A stretch of 64,000 nucleotides of DNA from contig NZ_JACOFW010000002.1 of the NCBI RefSeq assembly GCF_014284305.1, positions 124,001-188,000 on the forward strand, read 5' to 3'. Shown here piece by piece: positions 1 to 11,532 of the stretch; positions within the stretch are counted from its first letter, which is position 1, and the number at the start of each line of letters is the position of its first letter. Origin of the DNA: Affinundibacterium seohonense. GTDB lineage: Bacteria; Pseudomonadota; Gammaproteobacteria; Burkholderiales; Burkholderiaceae_D. The notes under the pieces were generated by a model, which saw only the letters and a list, made by a program, of their open reading frames with translations, searched no databases and was not told the origin of the DNA. Made by a program: the position numbers and the translations under genes.

Positions 1-1938
1 TCGATACTGGTAACCTATCCCCTGTTAACTTGGGTGGCCGCAACGACGTTTATTGCTTCCTTGTATTTGGCGCGCCAATATGTACAAACAGGGCGACGTG
101 GATTCCTTATTTTTTCCATTCTTCTATTCCTTTTCTCGTTGTTTAATCACGAGGGAGTGACTGTACTTTTTGTTCTGCTATTTTTGTCTCATGCAATTTT
201 CCTGAATCATCAATTTGACAGCAGTAGCGTTGTTGTTGGTGTTCGAAAGCTTCAAATTCGTCATCGTGGTGCATCGGTATTTTTAGGTTTTTTTATCGCT
301 AGCCTGACGTACGCCGTGCTCTACATCGCTTGGAAACATTTTCATCCCAGTATTTACGACGGGCATGTCGTCACAGCGTTTGACCTACATCGGTTTGTGA
401 CCACGTTATTTCACTTTTCAATGAGTGGATCAGCGCTCTTTGAATTCTTCTTCCCTTATGTGTTGGCGTTCAATGATCCCGTTAGCGGATCTAGTGAAAC
501 CATCACCTATTATCTTACTCGGAATTTACAAAGATCCTTGCATCAGCCCATCGCATTTGCGGCGTGTTGCATTACCTTATTCTTGTTCTATATCGCTATT
601 TCAAGCAAGGGGAAAGAACAAAAAACCGTACTGTCTCTTCGGGGTATTGTGTTAGTCGGATTGACTATCGCCATTCTACCTATCGTGCCAGTAGCACTCA
701 CGGCAAAATACCAAGCTTGGGTGATGGAGGGGCAAGCTAGAGCTTATTCGCATACGATTTTTTCGCACTTTGGTTGGAGTTGCGTTTACGCTGCGGGGAT
801 ACTTGGTCTGTTTGATTACCTAAAAAATGCAGCGGTTGTTCGCAAGCTTGCCATGATCATTGTGCTTGGTTTTTCTGGTTTGCTGGCAGCTCAGGCGTTC
901 ACTGCTAACGATGACAAAGCAGCAGATATGCGTCTGGAGGCGCGTCGTTGGAAAACTGTCGAAGAGATAGTCGAGATTAATCGTGATTTTTTTCATGCGT
1001 CCAAAATTTTGTCGCCACGACTCAATAGCGGCAGCCGCTTTACTCCTTTGTGGCCGAGCTATTGGTCAGATTATGCCGATGCAAAATGGAATGAAAAAAT
1101 TAGTATTTTAAGTGTGGGTGCAGATCTCGATGAGCAGCTGGATAATGTGGCATTGCATGACGCCAATTATGACAAAATCGCGCGTAGTTTTGTCGCTCTC
1201 ATGACCGCAGCGCCGCAACATGCGGGTGAGGATACGCGTATCTTGGTCTATCTAGAACATGGCATTCGCAGTCAGACTGATACTTACGTTGTGCATTTTA
1301 AAAACCGCCGTGGAGAAGCCCAGCAACTTCGTGTGAATCAACAGAAGTTAGATACTCAACATCCACATTGGATCGTCATTCAGCGCGCCGATGTCATCCC
1401 AAGTAGTGTTCGTTTAACTCGCTTAGATGAAAAAAATCAAATTCGTGAGTTGTGTGCCTTTCATTCAAAAGTTGGTGTAAAAATTCGCATCTCAGATCGC
1501 CATGCTAATGGCAACAAGAATGAAGAACGGTATTTTCACAATGCTCAAAATCGCTACACGGGATGGCACTCTGCTGAATTGAATGGAATGTGGAGTAGTC
1601 AGCCAGTCGCCCACTTATCAATTCCTCATTCCGCGCTCAAAGATGGCGATACAACTCTCCGTTTTGAGATGTCAACACTGGTTAGTATGGGGGCTCAAGG
1701 AGAAACGCAGACGGTCAGTGTGCAAGTACAAAATCAAAGCTTAGGGGAGTGGACTTTTTTAAATACGGACATACCAAAGGACATGCTTATCGTTGTTCCG
1801 GAGCGTTTGCGCAATCAGGCGAAGGGCATCGATCTCAATCTGCTTGTTTCAAAGGTGTTGAGTCCGGCAAAACTCAAAATGAACCAAGATAGTCGTGATT
1901 TAGGTGTTTATTTGCACGCTATCGAAATTAGTCAATGA
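1..1938 (+). CDS. Polytopic membrane protein, 5' end outside the window
   Basis: The reading frame is open from base 1, so the true start lies upstream and about 645 C-terminal residues are visible. The first half holds about seven hydrophobic segments (for example FLIFSILLFLFSLF, SVFLGFFIASLTYAVLYI, GIVLVGLTIAILPIVPVA and MIIVLGFSGLLAAQAF), separated by short loops, one with an NHEG motif. From about base 940 to the stop it is a soluble region of about 330 residues without a domain I can name. The layout of a membrane domain with a large soluble tail, and the position beside glycosyltransferases, suggest a surface-glycan role such as a membrane glycosyltransferase or ligase-like protein. That is inference from context; no catalytic motif was identified. 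About 230 bases without a gene follow. Confidence 0.7.
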   Translation, partial: SILVTYPLLTWVAATTFIASLYLARQYVQTGRRGFLIFSILLFLFSLFNHEGVTVLFVLLFLSHAIFLNHQFDSSSVVVGVRKLQIRHRGASVFLGFFIASLTYAVLYIAWKHFHPSIYDGHVVTAFDLHRFVTTLFHFSMSGSALFEFFFPYVLAFNDPVSGSSETITYYLTRNLQRSLHQPIAFAACCITLFLFYIAISSKGKEQKTVLSLRGIVLVGLTIAILPIVPVALTAKYQAWVMEGQARAYSHTIFSHFGWSCVYAAGILGLFDYLKNAAVVRKLAMIIVLGFSGLLAAQAFTANDDKAADMRLEARRWKTVEEIVEINRDFFHASKILSPRLNSGSRFTPLWPSYWSDYADAKWNEKISILSVGADLDEQLDNVALHDANYDKIARSFVALMTAAPQHAGEDTRILVYLEHGIRSQTDTYVVHFKNRRGEAQQLRVNQQKLDTQHPHWIVIQRADVIPSSVRLTRLDEKNQIRELCAFHSKVGVKIRISDRHANGNKNEERYFHNAQNRYTGWHSAELNGMWSSQPVAHLSIPHSALKDGDTTLRFEMSTLVSMGAQGETQTVSVQVQNQSLGEWTFLNTDIPKDMLIVVPERLRNQAKGIDLNLLVSKVLSPAKLKMNQDSRDLGVYLHAIEISQ

Positions 1939-2167
1939 GCGTGTAGAGCATCTTGAGAGACTGCGGATGACAGCCTATTTCAGAAATTACCTCTAAGATA
2001 TTGCGCTTTTTTAATTATTAAGTCGCAAGAGTGCTTCTAAGTTTACGTACAGCCATGTAGCGTGCTGAGCTTTGCAGGCTCAGCGTTGATGGCGTCGGTT
2101 TTCAACTAAGATAATCAAGCACTATCAGTTATACTAGCGCACCTATGTATCTTACCTTGTATTGACT

Positions 2168-2557
2168 ATGAATGAAGAGCAATTGCGAGCGGAGTTAGAC
2201 TCGGTCTATCGCAGCCTATCTTGGCGAATTACAGCACCTTTAAGGTATCTGTCCTTGAATGTCAAACGCTTGCGTTTCGCTTTGAGGTCTCCCAAAAAAG
2301 CACTGATTCGTGCCATACAATTAGCAATTCGCAATCAAAAAATCGCGGCGTTTGGTCGACTTGTCGTGAATCGGTTTCCCGCACTGAAAACGCGACTCAG
2401 AGCATCGCTTGGCAACGCCCACGCCGTCAGCTATAACCCAGCACCAAGTCAATCGGCCATATCTGATATCCCGGTCGCTACTGATGTCGTGGCTTTGACG
2501 CCTGCGGCGCAAGAGATTTATGCGATGTTTCAGACTTACCATATAACGAAAAAGTAA
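2168..2557 (+). CDS. Small polysaccharide-cluster protein with SWRITAPLR motif
   Basis: The product is 129 residues, basic and without a signal peptide or membrane segment. Its N-terminus contains SVYRSLSWRITAPLRYL. Motifs of the form SxSWRxTxPLR are familiar as short N- or C-terminal appendages of glycosyltransferases and methyltransferases in O-antigen clusters. Here the module stands alone, ten bases upstream of the large glycosyltransferase gene at 2568, so the two are probably cotranscribed. A TTG two codons upstream (2162) is an alternative start. I chose the ATG at 2168, but neither has a convincing ribosome binding site. The function is unknown; it may be an adaptor for the following enzyme or a detached domain of it. 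Confidence 0.6.
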   Translation: MNEEQLRAELDSVYRSLSWRITAPLRYLSLNVKRLRFALRSPKKALIRAIQLAIRNQKIAAFGRLVVNRFPALKTRLRASLGNAHAVSYNPAPSQSAISDIPVATDVVALTPAAQEIYAMFQTYHITKK

Positions 2558-2567
2558 ATTCATATTC

Positions 2568-5500
2568 ATGCGTATTCTTATTGATTTACAAGCCTGTCAA
2601 TCGACTGGAAGTCGAAACCGCGGCATAGGACGTTATTCACTCGCTTTGGCTAAAGCGATGGCGAAAAGGTCCGCGCAACATGAGTTGCATTTTGCTTTGA
2701 ATGGATTGTTCCCCGAAACGATTCCAGTTATTCGAAGTGAATTTGCCGACCTATTACCACGTCAGCATATTCATACTTGGAATTCGATTCCTTCCGTATT
2801 TGATGTCAATCCGGATAACAGCTGGCGTCGGCGTGCAGCTGAATTGGTGCGTGAGCATGCTATTAGTCAATTAAAACCCGATCTGGTTCATGTTAGTAGT
2901 TTGTTTGAGGGCTTGATGGATGACGCGATTGTCGATGTCCGGAGCTCTTCGCGTTCGCTGACCGCGGTCACACTGTATGACTTAATTCCTTTTATTCACA
3001 GTAAGCATTATTTGAATGATGAGAAAGTCAGTGCTTGGTACTTCAGGAAGTTACAAGCATTAAAGAATGCGGATTTGCTATTGGCGATTTCCAATTCCTC
3101 TATGATCGAGGCATTGGAGTGGCTTCAGTTACCAGCTCAGAATGTGATCAATATCTCTTCGGCGGTCGATGATCGTTTCGTGGTCACCAATTATTCTCAG
3201 CAGACAATGCAAGATGTCTTGTCGCGTCATGGTTTACGGCCACAATTTGTGATGTATACGGGCGGTATTGATCTTAGAAAAAATATTGATAGCCTCATTT
3301 CTTCTTACGCAAAATTGCCAGTCAATTTACGCAAGGCACACCAGCTCGCCATTGTCTGCAGCGTGCATGATGATGAAAGGAAGAGACTGTTAAGTCTGGC
3401 GAAAAAAGAAGGCTTGCTTGACGGCGATGTGGTGATGACGGGTTTTGTTTCGGATGAAGATCTGCCAGTGCTGTATCACGCTTGCCGCCTGTTTGTATTT
3501 CCTTCGTGGCATGAAGGATTTGGTCTGCCCGCGTTGGAAGCGATGGCTTGTGGTGCGCCCGTGATCGCGGCAAATACGAGTAGCCTACCCGAAGTGATTG
3601 GCCGTGAGGATGCTTTATTTGATCCCTTCAAACAAAGTGCGATTACAGAAAAAATGCAGCAAGCGTTGACTGATGAACATTTTTTAGAAAGCTTGCGTCA
3701 GCATGGCGTGCAGCAATCGAAGAAATTCTCATGGGATGAGTCCGCTCGACGTACTTGGGAAGGTTTTGAGGCGACGTATGAACGGCAGCAACATGCACAG
3801 AAAACCCAAGTGGCCAATGTCAGTGTCGCCAAGAAACCAAAATTAGCCTATGTTTCACCACTTCCACCAGAGCGAAGTGGGATCGCCGATTACGGCGCAA
3901 CTTTATTGCCGGAGCTCGCCCGTTACTATGATATTGACTTAATTAATGATCAGCCTAGCCTCAGCAATCGATGGTTGGCCGCGAATTTTGCTTTGCGATC
4001 CGTCGCATGGTTTGAGGGAAACGCACATAAGTTTGATCGCATCATGTATCACTTTGGGAATTCACCTTTCCATGGACACATGTTCGATTTGTTGAAGAGA
4101 TATCCAGGCGTGGTTGTGCTGCATGATTTCTATCTCAGTAATATCGTTTCCCATTTAGACTATATTGGAAAAACTTCGGGGGGATGGGTAGAGTCGCTCT
4201 ACGCTTCGCACGGTTATAGCGCCCTGTTGGAAAATAAAGCGAACCCTGATATTCATCAGGTGATTTGGAAATATCCGACTAGTTTGCCCGTGTTGCATAA
4301 CGCGACTGGCGTGATACTGCATTCTAACTATTCGATCGAATTGGCAAAAAAATGGTTCGGTGTAGCGTATGCGAACAAATCCAACTTTATACCGCTGCTA
4401 AAGGGCCTGCCTTCCAAGTTTGACCGCGAAGCAGTTCGCACGGCTTTAGGATTTAAGAACGGCGATTTCCTGATTTGTGCGTTTGGGTTGTTAGGGCCAA
4501 CCAAGCTCAATCATCGTTTATTTCAAGCTTGGATAGCTTCTCGTTTGGCAGAGAATCCAAATTGTTATTTAGTATTCGTTGGTCAAAATGACGGAGCGCA
4601 ATATGGTGCAAATCTACTTGAACAGATCAAGCGATCTGGCTTTGCATCACGCATTCGTATTACTGGATTCGCAGAAGAGGAAGAATTTCACCGGTACTTA
4701 ATGGGAGCAGATGCCGCGGTTCAATTACGTACCATGTCTCGTGGAGAAACCTCGTTGACGGTGCTCGATTGTATGGCACATGGCGTGCCAACCATTGTGA
4801 ATGCCAATGGAGCCATGGCAGAATTGCCCGAAGATGCTTTAATTCGATTGGATGATGACTTTGCAGACCAAGAGTTGATCGATGCCATATTGCGTCTCTA
4901 TGGCGATGTGCAATTGCGGACTGATCTGGGCCTGCGTGGTATTGATCATATTAAGGCAAAGCATCATCCGTATGCTGTTGGGATCGAATATGCCAAGGTG
5001 ATTGAAGAAAATTATGCCGACTCTGCTTATTCACATCCTAGACCCTTGTTGAAAAAAATCGCTGAGATCGATACGGTGCAGCGCCCAAGCAATGAAGAGT
5101 TGTTAGCCCTGTCTCAAAGTATCGCAGCTAACTCCAAGTCCTATCATGGGAAACGTCTGTTAGTCGACGTTTCAACTCTGGCGCAAGTCGATGCGAAATC
5201 AGGTATCCAACGCGTCGTTCGTGCGATTTTGGCGGCCTTAATTTCTGAGCCTCTATTTGGAGGGCGGGTTGAGCCAGTTGTTTTGACTGAGCACGGCCTT
5301 AAGTATGCGCGAACTTTTACCTGTAAACAATTCGACCTGCCACAGCTCGCTAGTGGCGATGATTTAGTGGAAGTGTCGGTCAATGATATCTTTTTAGGAC
5401 TAGATCTCAATTGTGGTCCAGTGGTTCACTATCATCACGTCTTGCAGCGCATGAAGACTCAGGGTGTGCAAATATTTTTTGTTGTCTACGATATTTTGCC

Positions 5501-6299
5501 CGTGATCGCGCCACATTTTTTTGAGAAAAATTTGTCAGAGATTTTCTTAAAATGGATAGAGACAGTGGTGCAATATAGCGATGGTGCAATCTGTATTTCG
5601 CGTGCGGTGGAAGCGGAGTTAAAGACATGGATCGCGCAACATGATAAGAGACGCAGCGAACAATTTTTACTGTCGAGTTTTCATTTGGGCGCAGACTTAG
5701 AAGCTAGCCTTCCTGAAAAATTAGACGTCAAGCTAGAACCGATGCTGCAGAGTGCCTTAGATCATCAAGTTTGCTTCTTAATGGTAGGTACCGTTGAACC
5801 ACGAAAAGGGCATGAATATGCCTTGAACGCCTTTGAAGCACTATGGGAAGCCGGGCATGATATAGCGTTAATCATCGTTGGCGGACAAGGCTGGAAGACG
5901 GAAGCATTGATTAAGCGTATCGAGCAACATCCTGAAAATAAGAAGCGATTGTTTTGGTTGCGAGGTATCGATGATGATACATTGCAAGATCTGTATGTGC
6001 GAAGCAAGTGCTTGCTCATGACGTCTTGGGGCGAGGGATTTGGCTTACCTCTGATTGAAGCGGCTCGATTTAAGTTGCCGATCATCGCGCGTCAATTGCC
6101 TGTGTTTGAGGAAATCGGTGGCGAGCATGTGTTCTATTTTGACGGACTAGACCCCTCGGTTTTGGTGGAGCGCATCGAGCAATGGTTGCGTCTGTATTCA
6201 GAACGTCAAATTCCTGATTCGGGAAAAATTGAATGGTTAACTTGGAAAGATAGTGCCGAAATGCTTTGCATCGCTTTGGACAATTTAATTAAAACTTAG
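2568..6299 (+). CDS. Three-domain GT4-type glycosyltransferase, 1243 residues
   Basis: This protein contains three consecutive GT-B glycosyltransferase units. Unit 1 (about residues 1-395) opens with MRILIDLQACQ and has the donor-site motif HEGFGLPALEAMACGAPV near residue 315. Unit 2 (about 425-835) begins near YVSPLPPERSGIADYG and has the more divergent RGETSLTVLDCMAHGVP near 725. Unit 3 (about 860-1243) begins with LLVDVSTLAQ and carries GEGFGLPLIEAARFKLPI near 1155. The E-x7-E signature of GT4 enzymes is clear in units 1 and 3 and degraded in unit 2. There is no signal peptide or membrane segment, so it should work at the cytoplasmic face on a lipid-linked or nucleotide-sugar substrate. 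Such fused enzymes usually add several sugars in series during O-polysaccharide assembly. Sugar specificity cannot be read from the sequence. Confidence 0.88.
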   Translation: MRILIDLQACQSTGSRNRGIGRYSLALAKAMAKRSAQHELHFALNGLFPETIPVIRSEFADLLPRQHIHTWNSIPSVFDVNPDNSWRRRAAELVREHAISQLKPDLVHVSSLFEGLMDDAIVDVRSSSRSLTAVTLYDLIPFIHSKHYLNDEKVSAWYFRKLQALKNADLLLAISNSSMIEALEWLQLPAQNVINISSAVDDRFVVTNYSQQTMQDVLSRHGLRPQFVMYTGGIDLRKNIDSLISSYAKLPVNLRKAHQLAIVCSVHDDERKRLLSLAKKEGLLDGDVVMTGFVSDEDLPVLYHACRLFVFPSWHEGFGLPALEAMACGAPVIAANTSSLPEVIGREDALFDPFKQSAITEKMQQALTDEHFLESLRQHGVQQSKKFSWDESARRTWEGFEATYERQQHAQKTQVANVSVAKKPKLAYVSPLPPERSGIADYGATLLPELARYYDIDLINDQPSLSNRWLAANFALRSVAWFEGNAHKFDRIMYHFGNSPFHGHMFDLLKRYPGVVVLHDFYLSNIVSHLDYIGKTSGGWVESLYASHGYSALLENKANPDIHQVIWKYPTSLPVLHNATGVILHSNYSIELAKKWFGVAYANKSNFIPLLKGLPSKFDREAVRTALGFKNGDFLICAFGLLGPTKLNHRLFQAWIASRLAENPNCYLVFVGQNDGAQYGANLLEQIKRSGFASRIRITGFAEEEEFHRYLMGADAAVQLRTMSRGETSLTVLDCMAHGVPTIVNANGAMAELPEDALIRLDDDFADQELIDAILRLYGDVQLRTDLGLRGIDHIKAKHHPYAVGIEYAKVIEENYADSAYSHPRPLLKKIAEIDTVQRPSNEELLALSQSIAANSKSYHGKRLLVDVSTLAQVDAKSGIQRVVRAILAALISEPLFGGRVEPVVLTEHGLKYARTFTCKQFDLPQLASGDDLVEVSVNDIFLGLDLNCGPVVHYHHVLQRMKTQGVQIFFVVYDILPVIAPHFFEKNLSEIFLKWIETVVQYSDGAICISRAVEAELKTWIAQHDKRRSEQFLLSSFHLGADLEASLPEKLDVKLEPMLQSALDHQVCFLMVGTVEPRKGHEYALNAFEALWEAGHDIALIIVGGQGWKTEALIKRIEQHPENKKRLFWLRGIDDDTLQDLYVRSKCLLMTSWGEGFGLPLIEAARFKLPIIARQLPVFEEIGGEHVFYFDGLDPSVLVERIEQWLRLYSERQIPDSGKIEWLTWKDSAEMLCIALDNLIKT

Positions 6300-6354
6300 C
6301 AAATCGGAGTTGTGAAACAGCTCTATTTATTTTACTGAAAAGTAGTCATTGAAA

Positions 6355-7020
6355 ATGAAAAACTTAAAACAAGAATTTATCCAATTTGCCGTTGACGCTG
6401 AAGTGATTCGGTTTGGTGAATTTGTCACCAAGGCAGGACGTACTTCTCCGTATTTCTTTAATGCAGGTTTGTTTAATGATGGCGCAAATCTTGGCAAGAT
6501 TGCTGATTTTTACGCACAGACATTGCTCGACTCTGGGGTCGAATTTGATATGTTATTTGGCCCGGCCTATAAAGGCATTACGCTCGCGTCCGCCACGGCT
6601 GTTGCGTTGTCGCAAAAAGGGCGGAATGTGCCTTTTGCTTACAATCGTAAGGAGGCTAAAGATCATGGGGAAGGCGGCAGTATTGTTGGTGCCAAGCTGC
6701 AGGGTAAAGTCGTGATCGTTGATGATGTGATTTCAGCAGGCACGTCGGTGCGTGAATCCGTGGAGTTGATTCGCGCAGCAGGCGCGACACCAGCGGCAGT
6801 ATTGATTGCGCTCGATCGTATGGAGCGAGTCGGTAAGGACGATGCGCTTTCCGTGCATTCGGCTGTGCAAGAAGTGAGTCAAAGTTACGGCATGCCAGTG
6901 ATTGCAATCGCCAACTTAAATGACTTATTTGCCTGCCTTTCAGCTGAAAATGCAGACGCAAAATTGTCACAGTACAAAGATATGGTGGCGGCTTATCGTC
7001 AGCGATATGGGGCGATCTAA
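6355..7020 (+). CDS. pyrE: Orotate phosphoribosyltransferase
   Basis: PyrE converts orotate and PRPP to orotidine 5'-monophosphate in de novo pyrimidine synthesis. The product is 221 residues, close to the usual 210-220. The PRPP-binding loop VVIVDDVISAGTSVRE lies at about residues 119-134. The flexible catalytic loop with YNRKEAKDHGEGG lies at about 95-107, and the substrate-side motif RTSPYFFNAG is near the N-terminus. I chose the ATG at 6355 because it gives the standard MKNLKQEFIQFA N-terminus; a TTG two codons upstream (6349) is possible. It lies 55 bases after the large glycosyltransferase gene but belongs to nucleotide metabolism. It may be a housekeeping gene caught between two parts of the polysaccharide locus. 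Confidence 0.96.
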   Translation: MKNLKQEFIQFAVDAEVIRFGEFVTKAGRTSPYFFNAGLFNDGANLGKIADFYAQTLLDSGVEFDMLFGPAYKGITLASATAVALSQKGRNVPFAYNRKEAKDHGEGGSIVGAKLQGKVVIVDDVISAGTSVRESVELIRAAGATPAAVLIALDRMERVGKDDALSVHSAVQEVSQSYGMPVIAIANLNDLFACLSAENADAKLSQYKDMVAAYRQRYGAI

Positions 7021-7115
7021 AAAGTTAAGCTAATCACACTAAAGTGCGCATTTTTCTACAATAAGATGACAAAGTAATACTTCTGCGACATTCGATAGCA
7101 GGTATACTGTCAAAA

Positions 7116-7131
7116 TGTGATAAACATCACA
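7116..7131. promoter_or_regulatory. CRP-type operator upstream of gmd
   Basis: The sequence reads TGTGA-TAAACA-TCACA, an exact match to the CRP consensus TGTGA-N6-TCACA. It lies about 105 bases before the gmd start. A possible -10 hexamer, TATAGA, is at 7166-7171. With it the site centre would be near -55 to -61, closer to a class I than a class II position. The binding protein is inferred; the Crp-family regulator at 20591-21295 has a compatible recognition helix. Confidence 0.65.
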
Positions 7132-7144
7132 GATTCTGTACATG

Positions 7145-7162
7145 CATCATGAAACCATGATG
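7145..7162. repeat. Inverted repeat in the gmd leader
   Basis: CATCATG and CATGATG are separated by AAAC, giving a perfect 7-base inverted repeat between the CRP-type site and the possible -10 element of gmd. It could be a second operator or a small hairpin. No binding protein can be named. Confidence 0.4.
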
Positions 7163-7208
7163 ATCTATAGAATGAATTTAGTTAAATGTCAACATTCGTT
7201 TCCGCTGA

Positions 7209-9230
<2,022 letters not shown>

Positions 9231-9234
<4 letters not shown>

Positions 9235-10418
9235 AGATTATCCTCTCGATTGAGGTTATTCTTCCTCCTCTTGCTGGTATAGGTCGTTATGCGTGGGAGT
9301 TAGCAACGCGCGCACCGTTGCATCCCGACGTTGAGTCTATGCGCTTTATGTCGGATGGCCGTTGGACTGCGTTGCCAGAGATGGGGCAGAGTGCCAGTAG
9401 ATCTACGCAAATCAACGCCGCATCTGGCCCTTCTTTTCGAACGAATTTGACCAGCAAACTACGCCAGCAACTGGGCCGTATTCCTTTGGTTTCTCGTTTG
9501 TACGGGCAGCTCATGCCGAAGTTGGTTGCCGGACAGCTGGATAAAGTTGACGATGCGATTTTTCATGGGCCAAATTATTTTGTGCCTAAAACCCATTTAC
9601 CAACTGTGTTGACCATTCATGACCTGTCGGTATACCGTTTTCCTCAATGGCACCCCAGCACGAGGGTTGAGCGTATGTTGACGACGATACCGGAGTCGAT
9701 ACAACGGGCAAATCTGATTTTGACCGATTCTGAGGCGATACGACAGGAACTAATGCAGCAGTTTAGCTTGCCTGCCGAAAAATTGAAGACGGTCTTATTG
9801 GGTGTTGATCCGGCTTATTTTCCTCGCACAGATCAAGAGTTGTTACCTGTGTTAAACCAATTTGGGCTACGTGCGAAAGAGTACGCCTTATTTGTTTCTA
9901 CAATCGAACCTCGTAAGAATCTAACTAACTTATTGGCGGCTTATGGCGCTTTGCCTGATCATTTACGCCAGCATTTTCCTTTGGTACTGGTTGGGGGGCG
10001 TGGATGGCAAAGCGATGCGATTCACGCTGAAATTGAACGCGGCGTGCAGCAAGGTTGGGTGAAATACTTGGGTTATGTCGAGCAGCATTTGCTCCCTTAT
10101 TTGTATGCGGGTTGTCGTTTGTTTGCCTATCCCTCTTGGTATGAAGGTTTTGGTTTGCCGATCGTCGAGGCGATGGCGAGCGGTGTGCCTGTTCTCACGT
10201 CCAATACCTCATCGATGCCGGAAGTCGCTGCAGGTGCTGCACTCTTGGTCAATCCCGCCGATGTCGATCAGATTAAGCAAGGTTTGCAGCGTGGTTTGGA
10301 AGATCATGAGTGGCGAACACAAGCCATTACCCTAGGTTTGCAACGAGCAGCGCAATTGAGCTGGGATGCCTGCGTGCAAAATACCGTAGCAGCGTATAAA
10401 ACTGTGTCTGTGAGATAG
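9231..10418 (+). CDS. GT4 family glycosyltransferase
   Basis: A 395-residue single-domain GT-B enzyme. The N-terminal acceptor half begins MKIILSIEVILPPLAGIGRYAWEL. The hinge region has FVSTIEPRKNLTNLL, and the donor-site signature YEGFGLPIVEAMASGVPV is near residue 304, followed by TSNTSSMPEV. The start is a TTG that overlaps the rmd stop (TTGA), indicating coupled translation. By position after gmd-rmd it most likely transfers a GDP-derived deoxyhexose such as D-rhamnose, comparable to WbpY/WbpZ of the P. aeruginosa A-band locus. The linkage is unknown. Confidence 0.88.
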
Positions 10419-10424
10419 TTGCGT

Positions 10425-11531
10425 ATGAAAGTTTTGCATTTTTATCGTACTTACTACCCCGACAGTTTTGGTGGTGTTGAACAAGTCATTCGACAGATGG
10501 TGACGGGATCTTCCCGTTTGGGTATTGATGCTGAAGTGTTGACTTTGACGCGTGATAAAGCGCATCTTGACATTGAGTTTGAAGGGCATCTAGTACATCG
10601 AGCACCTTTGAACGTGGAGATCGCCTCGACCGGATTCTCTTGGTCTGCATTCGCGCGTTTTAAGCAATTAGCAGAGAAGGCCGATCTTGTTCACTACCAT
10701 TTTCCTTGGCCCTTTATGGATTTGGCGCATTTCGCTTGTCAGATTAAGAAGCCCAGCGTGGTGACTTACCATTCCGATATCGTACGTCAAAAATATTTGT
10801 TTAAGCTGTATCAACCTCTACAAAATCAATTCTTAAATCGGGTAGATCGTATCGTTGCGACCTCCCCAAATTATTTAGAAACCAGTCCAACGCTGGCGAG
10901 GTTCAAGGATAAAACAGAAGTTATCACTTATGGCTTGGCACAGGATATTTATCCCGAGCCTGATCTGGCATGCGTCGAACAATGGCGCACCCGGTTCCCG
11001 CAGCCATTCTTTTTGTTCGTTGGCATGCTGCGTTATTACAAGGGCTTGCATGTGTTGCTGGAAGCGGTGAGTGGAACGCAAATTCCTGTGGTCATTTTAG
11101 GGAACGGCCCGGTCGAAATCGAGTTGAAGCAACAAGCGCAACGATTGGGTTTGCATAATGTGCATTTTCTGGGGGCATTGCCTGAGCAAGATAAAGTAGC
11201 GTTGATTAAACAGTGCTATGCGCTGGCATTCCCTTCTCATCTGCGTTCCGAGGCGTTTGGTATCACCTTGTTAGAAGCGGCGATGTTTGGTAAGCCTATG
11301 ATTTCCTGTGAGATTGGAACAGGCACTTCGTATGTGAATTTGCATCAACAGACTGGCTTAGTGATTGCGCCCAGCGATCCACAAGCATTGCGTACCGCCA
11401 TGCAAAAACTGTTAGCTCATCCTGAGCAGGCGGCGCAAATGGGTATTCGCGCCGCTCAGCGTTATCAGGAACTGTTCACCGCTGAACGTATGGCAAGTAA
11501 GTACAAACAACTCTACGAACGCTTGCTCTAA
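10425..11531 (+). CDS. GT4 family glycosyltransferase
   Basis: A 368-residue GT-B enzyme. It starts MKVLHFYRTYYPDSFGGVEQ, the glycine-rich acceptor-side loop typical of mannosyl/rhamnosyl GT4 enzymes. It contains FVGMLRYYKGLHVLLEA at the hinge and SEAFGITLLEAAMFGKPM near residue 275 as the donor-site E-x7-E motif. I preferred the ATG at 10425 over the TTG two codons earlier. It follows the previous gene by six bases and is the last gene of the gmd operon. Its stop is one base from the end of the converging wzt gene, so no separate terminator is visible. Confidence 0.88.
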   Translation: MKVLHFYRTYYPDSFGGVEQVIRQMVTGSSRLGIDAEVLTLTRDKAHLDIEFEGHLVHRAPLNVEIASTGFSWSAFARFKQLAEKADLVHYHFPWPFMDLAHFACQIKKPSVVTYHSDIVRQKYLFKLYQPLQNQFLNRVDRIVATSPNYLETSPTLARFKDKTEVITYGLAQDIYPEPDLACVEQWRTRFPQPFFLFVGMLRYYKGLHVLLEAVSGTQIPVVILGNGPVEIELKQQAQRLGLHNVHFLGALPEQDKVALIKQCYALAFPSHLRSEAFGITLLEAAMFGKPMISCEIGTGTSYVNLHQQTGLVIAPSDPQALRTAMQKLLAHPEQAAQMGIRAAQRYQELFTAERMASKYKQLYERLL

Positions 11532-11532
11532 T

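Noticed and set aside
6355-7020. pyrE as a polysaccharide gene
   Set aside because: Orotate phosphoribosyltransferase motifs are complete; its position between glycan genes is not evidence of a glycan role.
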